The notes beneath the pieces are model-generated. The model had not been told where the DNA came from. It saw only the letters and a program-made list of their open reading frames with translations, and did no database searches. Position numbers and translations under genes: made by a program. A stretch of 64,000 bases of DNA from Streptomyces pristinaespiralis (GTDB taxonomy: Bacteria > Actinomycetota > Actinomycetes > Streptomycetales > Streptomycetaceae): NCBI RefSeq assembly GCF_001278075.1, contig NZ_CP011340.1, positions 62,001-126,000 of the forward strand, written 5' to 3'. Below are positions 1 through 8,206 of the stretch, piece by piece. How positions within the stretch are numbered: the first letter of the stretch is position 1; each line of letters begins with the position of its first letter.

Positions 1-1128
1 ATCAAGATTGCGCCGGAACTCGTCCGCAAGATGTGGGGCAGCGTCTCGAGCCGATGGGCTAGGAGGCGCAGCGCAGACCTCGGACCACCTCCTGGTTGCT
101 GCGGTAAGTGCGCTTGTGATCCCATCCTGGTCAAGGTCTTTCCAAGCGATGCCTTGGGCATCGAGCGATCGCCCGATCACTCGAGCCCATGACCAGGCGT
201 TGAGCCCTGGCGCTACTTCGACGTGCACGTAGCCGTCTACGCCTAGCACTGGAAGGCCGCGATGACGTGCTCGAAGGACGGCATGCCCATTGGCAATCAG
301 TTGCTGCGTCTTACGGGTATCCCGATCGACGCCCTCCGACGACGCATGGCTCCCCATCGGGTCCAACTCGATGATGAGCGGCACTTCGGGCAGCCGAAGG
401 TCTACCTCGCGGCGTCGTCCGGTGGCAAGCGTGACTGTCTGATGAAGCTCTACGACGAGCCCGGTAGCGGCAGACAGCAGCGCTGCGACCTCGAACTCCA
501 ACCGGGAGCGGCCGTGAGTCCTGCAATCGGGGCAACCATTTCCTGCGGTCCGGTCAACAACCCGCGCGGACCACAGATGCGCGCTGTCGCACTCCCATTC
601 GCAGAGATAGTGGCTAGCCGGACCGAGACGATCAGGACCGCGGCCCGGCATCTCGATGTTGCGGCGGAACTGGCGTGCGATGTCGGGCCGTAGCGCCTTG
701 AGGGACTTGGCGGGAGACGGGGCCCTATTGGAAGTCCGGTGACACTCAGGGCAGCCGGTCTGGTTGGTACCCGTACGGCTGCTGAGCTTAGCCGACCACG
801 TTGAGGAGCATGCGCGACACTTCCACCGACACAGGTCGGCAACGCCGCCACTCATAGCCTCCCACGGTGTACCGGGCCGGCTCAGGTTCTCAACGAACTC
901 GTCCGCGACAAGGTCGCGACGACACGCCAGGCACAGCGGATGCTTGGCCCTGTTCCGGGCTCCACACTGCTGGCAGCGATCGGGGTCAGGCTCTGACGCA
1001 GATGCGATACCACTGCCAGGCCCAGGAGGTGGCGGGGGCGGCACGCTTCGGGCAGCCAGGGCGTACGGCTCCCCAGTCTCCTTCATCCGCTGGCGCACGG
1101 TCTTCTTGCGGGCGTTGCCCCTGGTCAC
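1..1128 (-). CDS. Zinc-ribbon (DUF4379-like) protein with PD-(D/E)XK nuclease-like domain, 3' truncated by window edge
   Basis: An open frame runs from a GTG at 1128 off the left edge (376 codons, no stop). The start is set by AAGGAG eight bases upstream. Order: basic N-terminus, Pro-rich linker, CxxC pair (CQQC, CLAC), then two treble-clef/zinc-ribbon repeats with the W-x-C-x2-C ... CPEC and W-E-C ... GCPDC pattern of DUF4379 repeats. A domain around residues 210-290 follows, with an E...EVDLRLP...IIELD pattern typical of PD-(D/E)XK or Vsr/DUF559-like nucleases. A further repeat (ADEFRRNLD) begins at the edge. Likely a DNA-binding nuclease of mobile-element or defence type; nuclease activity is inferred from the motif only. 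Confidence 0.75.
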   Translation of the reverse strand, partial: MTRGNARKKTVRQRMKETGEPYALAARSVPPPPPPGPGSGIASASEPDPDRCQQCGARNRAKHPLCLACRRDLVADEFVENLSRPGTPWEAMSGGVADLCRWKCRACSSTWSAKLSSRTGTNQTGCPECHRTSNRAPSPAKSLKALRPDIARQFRRNIEMPGRGPDRLGPASHYLCEWECDSAHLWSARVVDRTAGNGCPDCRTHGRSRLEFEVAALLSAATGLVVELHQTVTLATGRRREVDLRLPEVPLIIELDPMGSHASSEGVDRDTRKTQQLIANGHAVLRARHRGLPVLGVDGYVHVEVAPGLNAWSWARVIGRSLDAQGIAWKDLDQDGITSALTAATRRWSEVCAAPPSPSARDAAPHLADEFRRNLD

Positions 1129-1430
1129 GGACCGATCTCCTTCTCGGCGTGCCCCACGCGCAGCGCCGTGATAACGGCATGACCCAACCACTCGCGAATC
1201 GGAGATCCTTGGCCAACTCCCAGACAGCGTGGGTTGAGTTCCGGAGTCGCACAGGCTGGCGAAGTCAGCCGTCAGTCACTCTAGCGTGACTGTGCGTTTC
1301 TGTCCGCAGCTTGGTGAAATGGCAGCAAGCCGCCAACTGGGGGCTGATTGGTGACTTACGCCTCTGGCGGACTGGTCCCGCCCCCGCGTGGGCCAGGGGA
1401 TGGCCGGTGCGGGGACTTGGCCCTCTCCCG
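1129..1430. other. Intergenic region upstream of the zinc-ribbon gene
   Basis: No convincing coding sequence on either strand. It separates the zinc-ribbon gene from the 39-residue membrane peptide, both on the minus strand, and presumably carries the promoter of the former. Confidence 0.4.
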
Positions 1431-1550
1431 TTACTGCTGGCCGAGCCAGGCGAGAATCAGGCCACCAATAACGGTGCCCGTCGCCTGGACTGCGACGTGG
1501 ACCGCGAACTCAAGGAGTCGCTGCCGCTTGCTGGGCTTGCTGTTGTGCAT
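1431..1550 (-). CDS. 39-aa single-pass membrane peptide
   Basis: Short frame from ATG at 1550 to TAA at 1431. A GAGGGGA ribosome binding site lies five bases before the ATG. The N-terminus is basic (KPSKRQR) and is followed by a hydrophobic helix with glycine-rich GTVIGGLILAWLG, ending QQ. The layout (positive cytoplasmic head, one helix) fits a small inner-membrane peptide, possibly a type I toxin-like or accessory peptide. No family is recognised. It sits between the zinc-ribbon nuclease-like gene and decayed sequence upstream of the KAP NTPase. Confidence 0.55.
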   Translation of the reverse strand: MHNSKPSKRQRLLEFAVHVAVQATGTVIGGLILAWLGQQ

Positions 1551-1741
1551 GAGATGTCCCCTCTCAACTGATGAAGCTTGAGAGAGAGCCCGCCCCCAAG
1601 ATACCTGCTCAGCTTGCGGGTTGAAGGCCGAGCCCCGAACCCTGTGAGACGCACCACGCGAGGGAGTAGAAGGATACGCACCAGCGCACCTCGCGATTCA
1701 ATGAGATGGACGTCAGAGCGCGACCGTGCAAAGAAGGGCGG

Positions 1742-1905
1742 TCATAGAAAGTCCTCCCAGACGGTGCCACCGTCAGCCCAGGTCCACAGCCATTGGCGTA
1801 GTGAGGCGGTTGCATGGCGCAGGCCGCCGCGAAGGCTTGCACCAGATCCAGCCATGATGGCGGCATGCTTTGTGCCAGGTTGCGTTCGTAGGAGGCCAGC
1901 CGGCG
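1742..1905 (-). pseudogene. Fragment of a helix-turn-helix-type regulator, frameshifted
   Basis: One frame reads ASYERNLAQSMPPSWLDLVQ then AFAAAC. About 80 bases on, the sense continues in the next frame as HATASLRQWLWTWADGG and ends at a stop at 1742. Spacing and wording resemble the C-terminal half of XRE-like regulators of actinomycetes (R-x-LPSW...AFV-x-ACG...W). One missing G in TGCGCC would join the two frames. The N-terminal half is absent. The family assignment is tentative. Confidence 0.3.
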
Positions 1906-2055
1906 CAATCACCGGTGACCTCACCGTCCGCACCACCCTCACCGAGGACAGGGCCAGCGCGTGCATGCCGTCCAGTACATCGGCGCCGACAAGTGGTACA
2001 CCCTCACCGGCGGCACCGCCCTCATCCCCACCGGGGCCTCGCTGCCTACACCGTG
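1905..2055 (+). pseudogene. Degenerate fragment of an unknown conserved gene
   Basis: The translated pieces ITGDLTVRTTLTED and QRVHAVQYIGADKWYTLTGG lie end to end in two frames separated by a 2-base slip near 1947, then stop. Codon third positions are strongly GC in the matching frame of each half, which suggests a decayed gene and not random sequence. No function is assigned. The region immediately precedes the KAP gene start. Confidence 0.3.
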
Positions 2056-2166
2056 ACCTTCTTGGCCGCATCCGCCGTGGCCAAGGCGTCGGCGTACCCA
2101 GCCGCCGCCTCACTGTCAGAGGGCGGCGTTACGCTCGCTGGCTCTAGGACCGAAAACGGGTGGGGC

Positions 2167-4275
2167 ATGACGGACAACGCATCGATCCACGTCGGCAGTC
2201 TTCTCAGCGGAGATGACCCGATCGATGACGCCAGCCAGGACTTGCTGCAGCGTGCGGACCTCGCTGATGTGTTCGCCGTGGAAATCCGTCGAACGTCCGC
2301 GAAGCACGGCGCAGTTGTCGCACTGACGGGGAAGTGGGGTTCGGGCAAGACGTCGCTGGCGAATCTCACCTGCAGCGCTCTGGACGCGGTCGATGACGTG
2401 CACGTCGTCCAGTTCAACCCGTGGTTCTTCTCCGGCACGGACCAGCTCATGCGGTTCTTCTTCGACGAATTGGCCGGGCAGTTGCGGGACGGGCGCCGGC
2501 TGAAGGACAAACTCAAGGACGCGGGCCGCACCGTCGCTGAGCGGCTGGGCAGGTACTCAGCCGCCCTGTCGCCACTGAAGTTCGTCCCCGGAGCCGGCGT
2601 CGTCCTGGACGGCGCAAGCGCGGTCGCCGCGGGGACGTCGAAACTCCTTGGCGAGGAACAGGGGACCATCCATGAACAACGAGCGCAGCTCACTGAGCTC
2701 CTGATCAAACTGCCAGGACGGATCGTGGTGTTCATCGATGACATTGACCGGCTGTCACAGCAGGAGATCCGAGATCTCTTCCGCCTGGTGCGTCTGACCG
2801 GCTCGTTCCCGAACATCGTCTACGTCCTGTGCTTCGACCGCGAGGTGGTGGAGGCGGCGTTGACGGATGAGGCGGTCAGAGGATCCGCGTACCTGGAGAA
2901 GATCGTGAAGATGTCGGTGGAGGTGCCGCCGCTGCCCACGCAGGCACTCTCCCCGGTCATCGCGGAAGGACTGGCACAGGCGCTCGACGGGATCGAGTCC
3001 GGGCTGTTCCATGCGTCGCGGTGGCCGGACGTGCTCGTGCAACTGATTCTCCCGATGTTCTCCACCATCCGGGATGTGAAGCGGTATCTGGCATCGGTGC
3101 CACTGGCCGTGCGAAGCCTGGGTCTGGAGGTGAATCTGGTCGACGTTCTGGCGCTTGAGGCCCTTCGCGTGCGCTATCCCGCAGCGCACGCGATGCTGCC
3201 GACTGCCGCAGACCTGCTGGCGCCAGCCAAGACGATGTACCGGCCCAGCACAGACCGGGCAGCACGTGAGGAAGCGTTCGTGGAAGAGTTCACCGGCCTC
3301 TTGAACGGCCACGCCCGGACGGTCGTCCACCTGCTGTTCCCGGCCGCCGAGCGGCTTTTCGGCGGCCCGAATTACGGCTCTGACTGGATCCCGGCCTGGG
3401 AGCGGGACCGGCGGGTCGCCTGCAGCACGGTACTGGACTTCTATCTCCATCGCAGGCTTCCGGCCGGACGGGCACCCGCTGCGGGCATCGACCAGGCCGT
3501 GGCCTGCATCGGCGACGAGAGCGCGCTCGACGAGGTACTGGGGCAGGTGCCGGATGCCCTGCTGGACGACACGCTCAAGCGTCTGGTCCCCCATTGTCGC
3601 GACCTGCCTGAGGAGAGCGTGCTGTCTACGGCTGCGGCGTTGATGCGGCAGCTGCCGCGGGTCCGGCTGGGCTCCACGGGCATGTATTCCCCCGGCGGTG
3701 AATGGGCGGTGCTGAGCCCGGTGAGTGTTCTGCTGCGCAACCTCCGCGGCGACGCGGTTGATCCCACCGTCCGCAACCTCTTTCACGGCATCCCGAGCCT
3801 GTACGGAAAGGTCCTTCTGCTCGACATCGCCGCGGGCCGTCCAGGCAAGCAGGGCTTGATTCCAGATGAATCCGCCCGGTTGCTCAGGCAGGAACTTGCC
3901 TCCCAGCTCCGCACGGCTGGGCCCGAGGACCTTGCCGACGAGCGGATGCTGCTGCGAACGGTCCTTGTGGCAGCAGCAGACGGTCCGCCTGTCCTTGAGC
4001 CGGCCTTCGATGCCCGCGTCGTCGCGCGCCTGCTGGAAAGCGGAGTGGCGCCGGTACACAGCCAGACGATGGGTAGCGTGGCCGTGCGGACCGAGAAGCA
4101 GCTCAGGTGGGACTCCCTGGTGAGCGTCTACGGCGGGGAAGCGCATCTGGCCGAGGCCGTCGCGTTGTTGCAGCAGTGCCTGCAGGAGGGGACGGTCGAG
4201 CTGAACGAGGACCTGGCGGCCGCTCTGGCTCTGTACGAGAAGTACGCGACAGGCTGGCGCCCCAAGGAGTTCTGA
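2167..4275 (+). CDS. KAP-family P-loop NTPase
   Basis: 702 residues from ATG at 2167. The open frame extends upstream, but that part is low-quality sequence and the ATG gives the N-terminus MTDNASIHVG just before the family-typical leader. Walker A GKWGSGKTS lies near residue 60, the VVQFNPWFFSG segment characteristic of KAP proteins near 85, and Walker B IVVFIDDIDRL near 190. A moderately hydrophobic stretch (residues ~140-165) occupies the position where KAP ATPases often insert membrane helices. The C-terminal ~400 residues are helical and unassigned. KAP NTPases are membrane-associated and recurrent in phage-defence islands. Convergent with the operon at 4786-6520. Confidence 0.85.
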   Translation: MTDNASIHVGSLLSGDDPIDDASQDLLQRADLADVFAVEIRRTSAKHGAVVALTGKWGSGKTSLANLTCSALDAVDDVHVVQFNPWFFSGTDQLMRFFFDELAGQLRDGRRLKDKLKDAGRTVAERLGRYSAALSPLKFVPGAGVVLDGASAVAAGTSKLLGEEQGTIHEQRAQLTELLIKLPGRIVVFIDDIDRLSQQEIRDLFRLVRLTGSFPNIVYVLCFDREVVEAALTDEAVRGSAYLEKIVKMSVEVPPLPTQALSPVIAEGLAQALDGIESGLFHASRWPDVLVQLILPMFSTIRDVKRYLASVPLAVRSLGLEVNLVDVLALEALRVRYPAAHAMLPTAADLLAPAKTMYRPSTDRAAREEAFVEEFTGLLNGHARTVVHLLFPAAERLFGGPNYGSDWIPAWERDRRVACSTVLDFYLHRRLPAGRAPAAGIDQAVACIGDESALDEVLGQVPDALLDDTLKRLVPHCRDLPEESVLSTAAALMRQLPRVRLGSTGMYSPGGEWAVLSPVSVLLRNLRGDAVDPTVRNLFHGIPSLYGKVLLLDIAAGRPGKQGLIPDESARLLRQELASQLRTAGPEDLADERMLLRTVLVAAADGPPVLEPAFDARVVARLLESGVAPVHSQTMGSVAVRTEKQLRWDSLVSVYGGEAHLAEAVALLQQCLQEGTVELNEDLAAALALYEKYATGWRPKEF

Positions 4276-4485
4276 CCACGCACCATGCTCCGCGGGCGGC
4301 TCGCGCCACGTCTTCCCCATCACCGACTGCCCGCCCACCGTGCTTCGTAGCGTTCTGGCACCAGCTCAGCAAGGCACGGCCAGTGCGGAGGCCTGCGGTC
4401 AGAAGGCCCGCACCGCGCAGTGGCGCGGTCGTGCGGTGGAACGCCAGCATCGCCTGCACCGCCAAGGACTGCCCGGGAAAGGGCC
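4276..4485. other. Intergenic region downstream of the KAP gene
   Basis: No supported gene. Together with the next small frame it forms the gap between convergent transcription units. Confidence 0.3.
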
Positions 4486-4713
4486 TTGCCGTATTCAGCG
4501 GCAGCAGGAGCGTGGTGCTCTCAGGTCCAGACATACCAAGTCGGCAAGAGCAAGGGGCTGCTCCACCAGCGCTCCGCCACAATCTTCCTGTTCGTCGCGC
4601 TGACCGGCATCGGCGCCAGCTTGTTCGCCATCCTCACCGTGAATTCCTGGCCCGTGGCCGTCACCGCCGGGGCAACCGCCGCCGGCTTGTTCGTCGACCG
4701 AATCATGGAATGA
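4486..4713 (+). CDS. Small two-helix membrane protein (uncertain start)
   Basis: A frame ending MALFVDRIME-like (GLFVDRIME) at 4713 encodes two adjacent hydrophobic helices, IFLFVALTGIGASLFAILTV and WPVAVTAGATAAGLFV, with good GC third positions. The only nearby starts are TTG at 4486 (75 aa, GGGAAAGGG close upstream) or GTG at 4420. Neither is convincing, so this may be the 3' remnant of a longer gene. No family recognised. Confidence 0.4.
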   Translation: MPYSAAAGAWCSQVQTYQVGKSKGLLHQRSATIFLFVALTGIGASLFAILTVNSWPVAVTAGATAAGLFVDRIME

Positions 4714-4785
4714 ATCTGCCTCAGCGTGCCCACAACCACCTCGGTCAGTCGCGGCACTGTGCCGCGACGGCATGCTCGCCGGGCG

Positions 4786-5754
4786 TTACCAGTGGCGCAG
4801 TGCCTCGGTCAGTTCCTGACGCCATTGATCTCGCCCGGGATCGTCGTCGTCTGGTTCTCCGCCCAGGGCGAGGACCTGGTCGGTGATGTTGTAGGTGATG
4901 CGGTAGGCAAGCAGGGATGTCGCTGCCTCCAGCCAGTCCTCTGTCTTGCGGGTCGGCGCAACCGGGCCGAGCACCGTCACGAACCACATGGGCAGCAGTG
5001 ACCTGGCCCGGATCGCCTCCGCGATGCGATTGCGCAGTTTCTGGTACAGCTGCTTCTGAGCCTCGATGCCTTCGGTGAGGAGCTCGGCATCGCGCACCCG
5101 CGTCTCACGGTCCCGGGCCAGCGCGGCCCGCGCACGCCGGGCGTAGGGGGCACGGTGGCTTGCCGTTCGAGCGTACTGGTCAGCCTGGTGTCGGGCCGTG
5201 GTGAAGGCCTGGCTGGCCTGCTCGTGCTGGGGTGTGCCGAACGCTGTGCTGGCCAGGGTTTCGGCAGCAGTCAGGACTGCCGCGTACTGCTCGTTGCGCT
5301 GCTCGACGGCCTCTTGGTGGGAGCGGATGGAGGAGGAATTGCTGTCCCGCTCAACGTGTGTGAGAAGCATGGTGCGGGCTGCGCGGGCTTTGCCGGCGAG
5401 TACGCCAAGGGCGCGCCACGAAGCGGGAAACGAGTCGAAGTCGGCGCGGGGCATCTTGTCCGCGGCCGCCAGGTTCGCCTCCATCAGCTGGATGCGCGCG
5501 GTCAGCTTCTTCAGGGCCCGGCCGGTGTCGGCGATGTGTCCGCGGGCTTCGGTGTCCAGGTCCTCGAGGTTGCTGCGGACTTCGTCGGCCTTGTCGTCGG
5601 CGTCGCTCACCGCGCTGCGGATGCTGCGGAGTTCGTGTTCGAGGTCGTCGATGTAGCCGAAGCTTGTCTTCAGTGACTCCAGGTCGTTTTCCAGGTCCTC
5701 GATGCGGCTGTCCAAGCTCCGTATCTTGTAGCTGTAGTCGTCGCTCAGGCTCAC
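4786..5754 (-). CDS. Coiled-coil protein, third gene of a three-gene overlapping operon
   Basis: 322 residues from GTG at 5754, whose GTGA overlaps the stop of the upstream gene. AAGGGA nine bases upstream is the ribosome binding site. Residues ~8-110 form a strong heptad coiled coil (YSYKIRSLDSRIEDLENDLE). The middle is helical and Ala/Gln-rich. The C-terminus (EDWLEAATSLLAYRITYNIT) is followed by an acidic GGEPDDDDPGRD tail. No signal peptide and no catalytic motif is visible. The four-base overlap with the membrane-protein gene argues that the two products work together, perhaps as a cytoplasmic rod tethered to the membrane partner. Unknown function. Confidence 0.75.
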   Translation of the reverse strand: MSLSDDYSYKIRSLDSRIEDLENDLESLKTSFGYIDDLEHELRSIRSAVSDADDKADEVRSNLEDLDTEARGHIADTGRALKKLTARIQLMEANLAAADKMPRADFDSFPASWRALGVLAGKARAARTMLLTHVERDSNSSSIRSHQEAVEQRNEQYAAVLTAAETLASTAFGTPQHEQASQAFTTARHQADQYARTASHRAPYARRARAALARDRETRVRDAELLTEGIEAQKQLYQKLRNRIAEAIRARSLLPMWFVTVLGPVAPTRKTEDWLEAATSLLAYRITYNITDQVLALGGEPDDDDPGRDQWRQELTEALRHW

Positions 5755-6299
5755 CTGGACTGTCCCTTCTTGACCGCGTCGCCCGGTCCTTCGCTGACCG
5801 TGACGGCGAGGACGAGCCACCCGATGATGGCGAGGATCACGAACCACAGTGAGATCACGCTCAAGGTAATGAGCGCGACCAGCAAGCACTCCAGGTGCAG
5901 GCCGATGGTCAAGTGCCGGTAGAAGCGGTGGTTCTTGTCCGTGACCTTCTGGAAGGAGAGGGACAGTGTGGCGATGCAGTGGGGTACCAGCACCACCAGC
6001 CACCAAGCCGAGTGCCCCAGGGCGAAGGTGAGCACGATCAGCGCGAGCGCGACAGCGGTCTGCCCCAGCCACGAGATCCGCACGATGCGCTCGCTCAGCT
6101 GCCGCTCGGGCTCAGCAAGCTTGGCGGGGATGGTCTTTTCGAATGCCAGGAGCTCGTCGGCCGCCTGGAGCAGCCGGGCGTACTCGGCACCGAAGTTCTC
6201 ATCCCCTGCCTCATACCGGGCCGTCTCACCATGACGGGCGAGAAGCCTTTGCTGCAGTTGCCGGTACTCGGCTTCTATCTCATGCCGTACCTTGCTCAC
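5751..6299 (-). CDS. Four-helix membrane protein with cytoplasmic helical head, second gene of the operon
   Basis: 182 residues from GTG at 6299. Residues ~1-75 are charged and helical (HEIEAEYRQLQQRLLARHGE). Four hydrophobic segments follow: WLGQTAVALALIVLTFALG, WWLVVLVPHCIATLSL, a segment around LHLECLLVALITLSV and WFVILAIIGWLVLAVTV. The layout (soluble helix then a 2+2 helix membrane core) recalls SLATT-type effector proteins, but the family is not confirmed. It overlaps by GTGA with both neighbours, giving strict translational coupling in the order 74-aa gene, this gene, coiled-coil gene. Confidence 0.75.
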   Translation of the reverse strand: MSKVRHEIEAEYRQLQQRLLARHGETARYEAGDENFGAEYARLLQAADELLAFEKTIPAKLAEPERQLSERIVRISWLGQTAVALALIVLTFALGHSAWWLVVLVPHCIATLSLSFQKVTDKNHRFYRHLTIGLHLECLLVALITLSVISLWFVILAIIGWLVLAVTVSEGPGDAVKKGQSR

Positions 6300-6520
6300 T
6301 GCTCCGTCCCCCTGACCACGGACCGACGTCTGACGTCCAAGGCCTTCCCACGGGCAGTACGCCACAGCCCGAAATTGATCGACGGTATCCAGCCGTATTT
6401 TCGAGGTCCGTTCCAGTCAGGACAAAGTGGGTGCCCCGGCCCGGCATCACACTCACCATCCTGAACTGAGTTCAGGACAGTCGCCAGCCGCAACTTCTTC
6501 TCACTGGTCATCACTCTCAT
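6296..6520 (-). CDS. 74-aa protein, first gene of the three-gene operon
   Basis: ATG at 6520 preceded by GGGAGC. The stop TGA at 6296 overlaps the GTG start of the membrane protein. The product is basic with a Cys pair in ECDAGPGHPLCPDW and a Trp/Tyr-rich middle (RKYGWIPSINFGLW). No recognised domain. A TCCTGAAC-n3-GTTCAGGA dyad (6459-6477) lies inside the coding sequence. The evidence for being real is the four-base overlap that repeats at the next junction; codon use is less GC-biased than in neighbouring genes, which suggests acquired DNA. Confidence 0.6.
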   Translation of the reverse strand: MRVMTSEKKLRLATVLNSVQDGECDAGPGHPLCPDWNGPRKYGWIPSINFGLWRTARGKALDVRRRSVVRGTEQ

Positions 6521-6817
6521 GCTCCCGTTGTGCCGTTCCTTCCTTGTAGAGCAGACGGCAAGGCAAAACGTCCAAGGCGAGTGCGCCGGCGTCCCACCGC
6601 TTCGTCGCCGACGCAAAGCTACGGTTAACGGCGCTGCGCTTCTCTCGATCGCCCACACTGGGACTGCCGCCTCGGATGGTCCCCGCAGACGCAACTCCGC
6701 CCGCATGACCGGCCTTTGGATGCGTGCTGCAGGGTGTCTTCGGGCGGACGACCTGCGAACTCCGCGCTCAAGCCCCGGCTCAGGGTCTCACGGCGCCCGG
6801 CGTGGAGGCGCTGTGCC
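6521..6817. other. Intergenic region upstream of the three-gene operon
   Basis: Nothing coding is supported. It must contain the promoter of the operon that starts at 6520 and the terminator of the gene ending at 6818. No clear hairpin or promoter was identified. Confidence 0.3.
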
Positions 6818-8206
6818 CTACCGGCGGAAGCCTCGCCCGGGATCGCGGACGCTGTGGCTGCCGAAGGGCTCGAACCAGGCGGCCGCCCTGAGGTCGCCCA
6901 CACCCACGGACTGGTTCGCTAGGTCCTCCGGGTCTGCGATACCGCCGAGTTTCGGGTCGAAGAGCATCAGGACGTCGTGGTCCTGGAACAGCAGATCGGA
7001 ACAGTCGTCCCAGCTGTAGTCGTCGCCGTGTTCGGGGAGCGTGTGGTGGGGATCCGTGGGTGGGCGATCTTCCAGGTGGGTGGGGGCGTCCTCGATGGCC
7101 AGGTGCAGGGCCATCTCCTCCGCAGTGCAGGTGGGTTCGGGCCACTTGCCCCGGGCGAGGTCTGCGGCCAGGTCGTCGAAGGCGCGCGCCATGCGCCGCC
7201 GCCATCGGTGGTCGGCCGTCCAGGTGAGCGGAGGCAGCCGGTCGAAGACTTCCCAGGTGGTGGCGTCGGCGTCCGGCAGGAACTGGTCCCCCAGGCGGTG
7301 TGCGTCGTCGTAGGCCTGGTCTGCGAGGAGAACGAGGGCTGTGTGGAGCAGGTCGGCGGTGCGGGGGGTGAGCTGCCAGCCGCACTCCTCGCAGTCGGGG
7401 TCCTCGCCTTTGCAGGGGCAGTCCCGTACGGCGAAGAGGGCGGCGAAGTTCGGCGTCTGCTCACCGGCTGCGGGCCTTTTGCGCTGCTGGCGCAGGCGCC
7501 AGCCGTGGACGAACCGGGTGACGACGGGCGCTGCGCTCCAGTCGGCCAGTTCGTCGCCGTCTTCGACGCTCAGCACCTCTGCCGAGCTTTGGTCTTCCAG
7601 CGTCTGGCTGCCAGTGACGTCGCTGTCCTCGGTGAGGGTGATCACGGCGCCGGCCAGGTCGCGTGGGTCGTCGTCGCCGAGTTCGGACGCCGGCAGCGGT
7701 TCCCAGCCGCGGCGGGCAGCGGCGTGAAGGAGCGCGTCTTCGTCGGTGATGTGGAACTCGCGCAGGTGGGTGATCCGCACGACCTTCCCCGGCAGGTCCT
7801 TGAGCCGCGGATGGCCCGCCGCTGCGGGCGCTGCCGAGGAATCCGGTTCGTCGTCGAACGGCTCCGAGTCCGGGTCCGTCGCCGTGAGCAAGGTGCCGGG
7901 TTCTGCGGGCCAGGTCCCGCTCGCGGCTCGCGTGACGGCCTGGCGCAGGGAGCCGGCCGGTGCATCCGGCATCTGGGCCGTCAGAGCGGTCAGTTCGTCA
8001 TCGACGGCTGCGGCGTCACGCAGCGCCAGGACCCGGCGCAGAATGCCTGTCGCCTCGAAGGCGTGCTCAGGGTTTTTGCAGGTCAGAACGGCGGTCAGAG
8101 AACTGGGCCCGTGGTCGTGCGCCAGCAGGGCCAGCACGCGGCTCTTGCTGGAGGTGTGTTCGCACAGGAACTCGATGGCCCGGGCCACGGTCGGCGATGA
8201 CGTCAT
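6818..8206 (-). CDS. Conserved hypothetical protein, 462 aa, acidic
   Basis: ATG at 8206 with GGAG eight bases upstream. The start codon overlaps (ATGA) the stop of the decayed HNH frame. The N-terminus TSSPTVARAIEFLCEH is helical and followed by a long acidic, Ala-rich body. A cysteine cluster near residue 285 (CPCKGEDPDCEECGW) could bind a metal ion. The C-terminal third carries many Asp/His/Trp. No family or enzyme motif is recognised. It lies at the promoter-distal end of the dciA-dnaB-HNH series and may be part of the same mobile element. Confidence 0.65.
   Translation of the reverse strand: MTSSPTVARAIEFLCEHTSSKSRVLALLAHDHGPSSLTAVLTCKNPEHAFEATGILRRVLALRDAAAVDDELTALTAQMPDAPAGSLRQAVTRAASGTWPAEPGTLLTATDPDSEPFDDEPDSSAAPAAAGHPRLKDLPGKVVRITHLREFHITDEDALLHAAARRGWEPLPASELGDDDPRDLAGAVITLTEDSDVTGSQTLEDQSSAEVLSVEDGDELADWSAAPVVTRFVHGWRLRQQRKRPAAGEQTPNFAALFAVRDCPCKGEDPDCEECGWQLTPRTADLLHTALVLLADQAYDDAHRLGDQFLPDADATTWEVFDRLPPLTWTADHRWRRRMARAFDDLAADLARGKWPEPTCTAEEMALHLAIEDAPTHLEDRPPTDPHHTLPEHGDDYSWDDCSDLLFQDHDVLMLFDPKLGGIADPEDLANQSVGVGDLRAAAWFEPFGSHSVRDPGRGFRR

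Noticed and set aside
1870..2166. N-terminal extension of the KAP frame by 99 codons
   Set aside because: The extension runs over sequence that reads as decayed genes in other frames, has Arg/Pro/His-rich composition, and the ATG at 2167 gives the normal family start.
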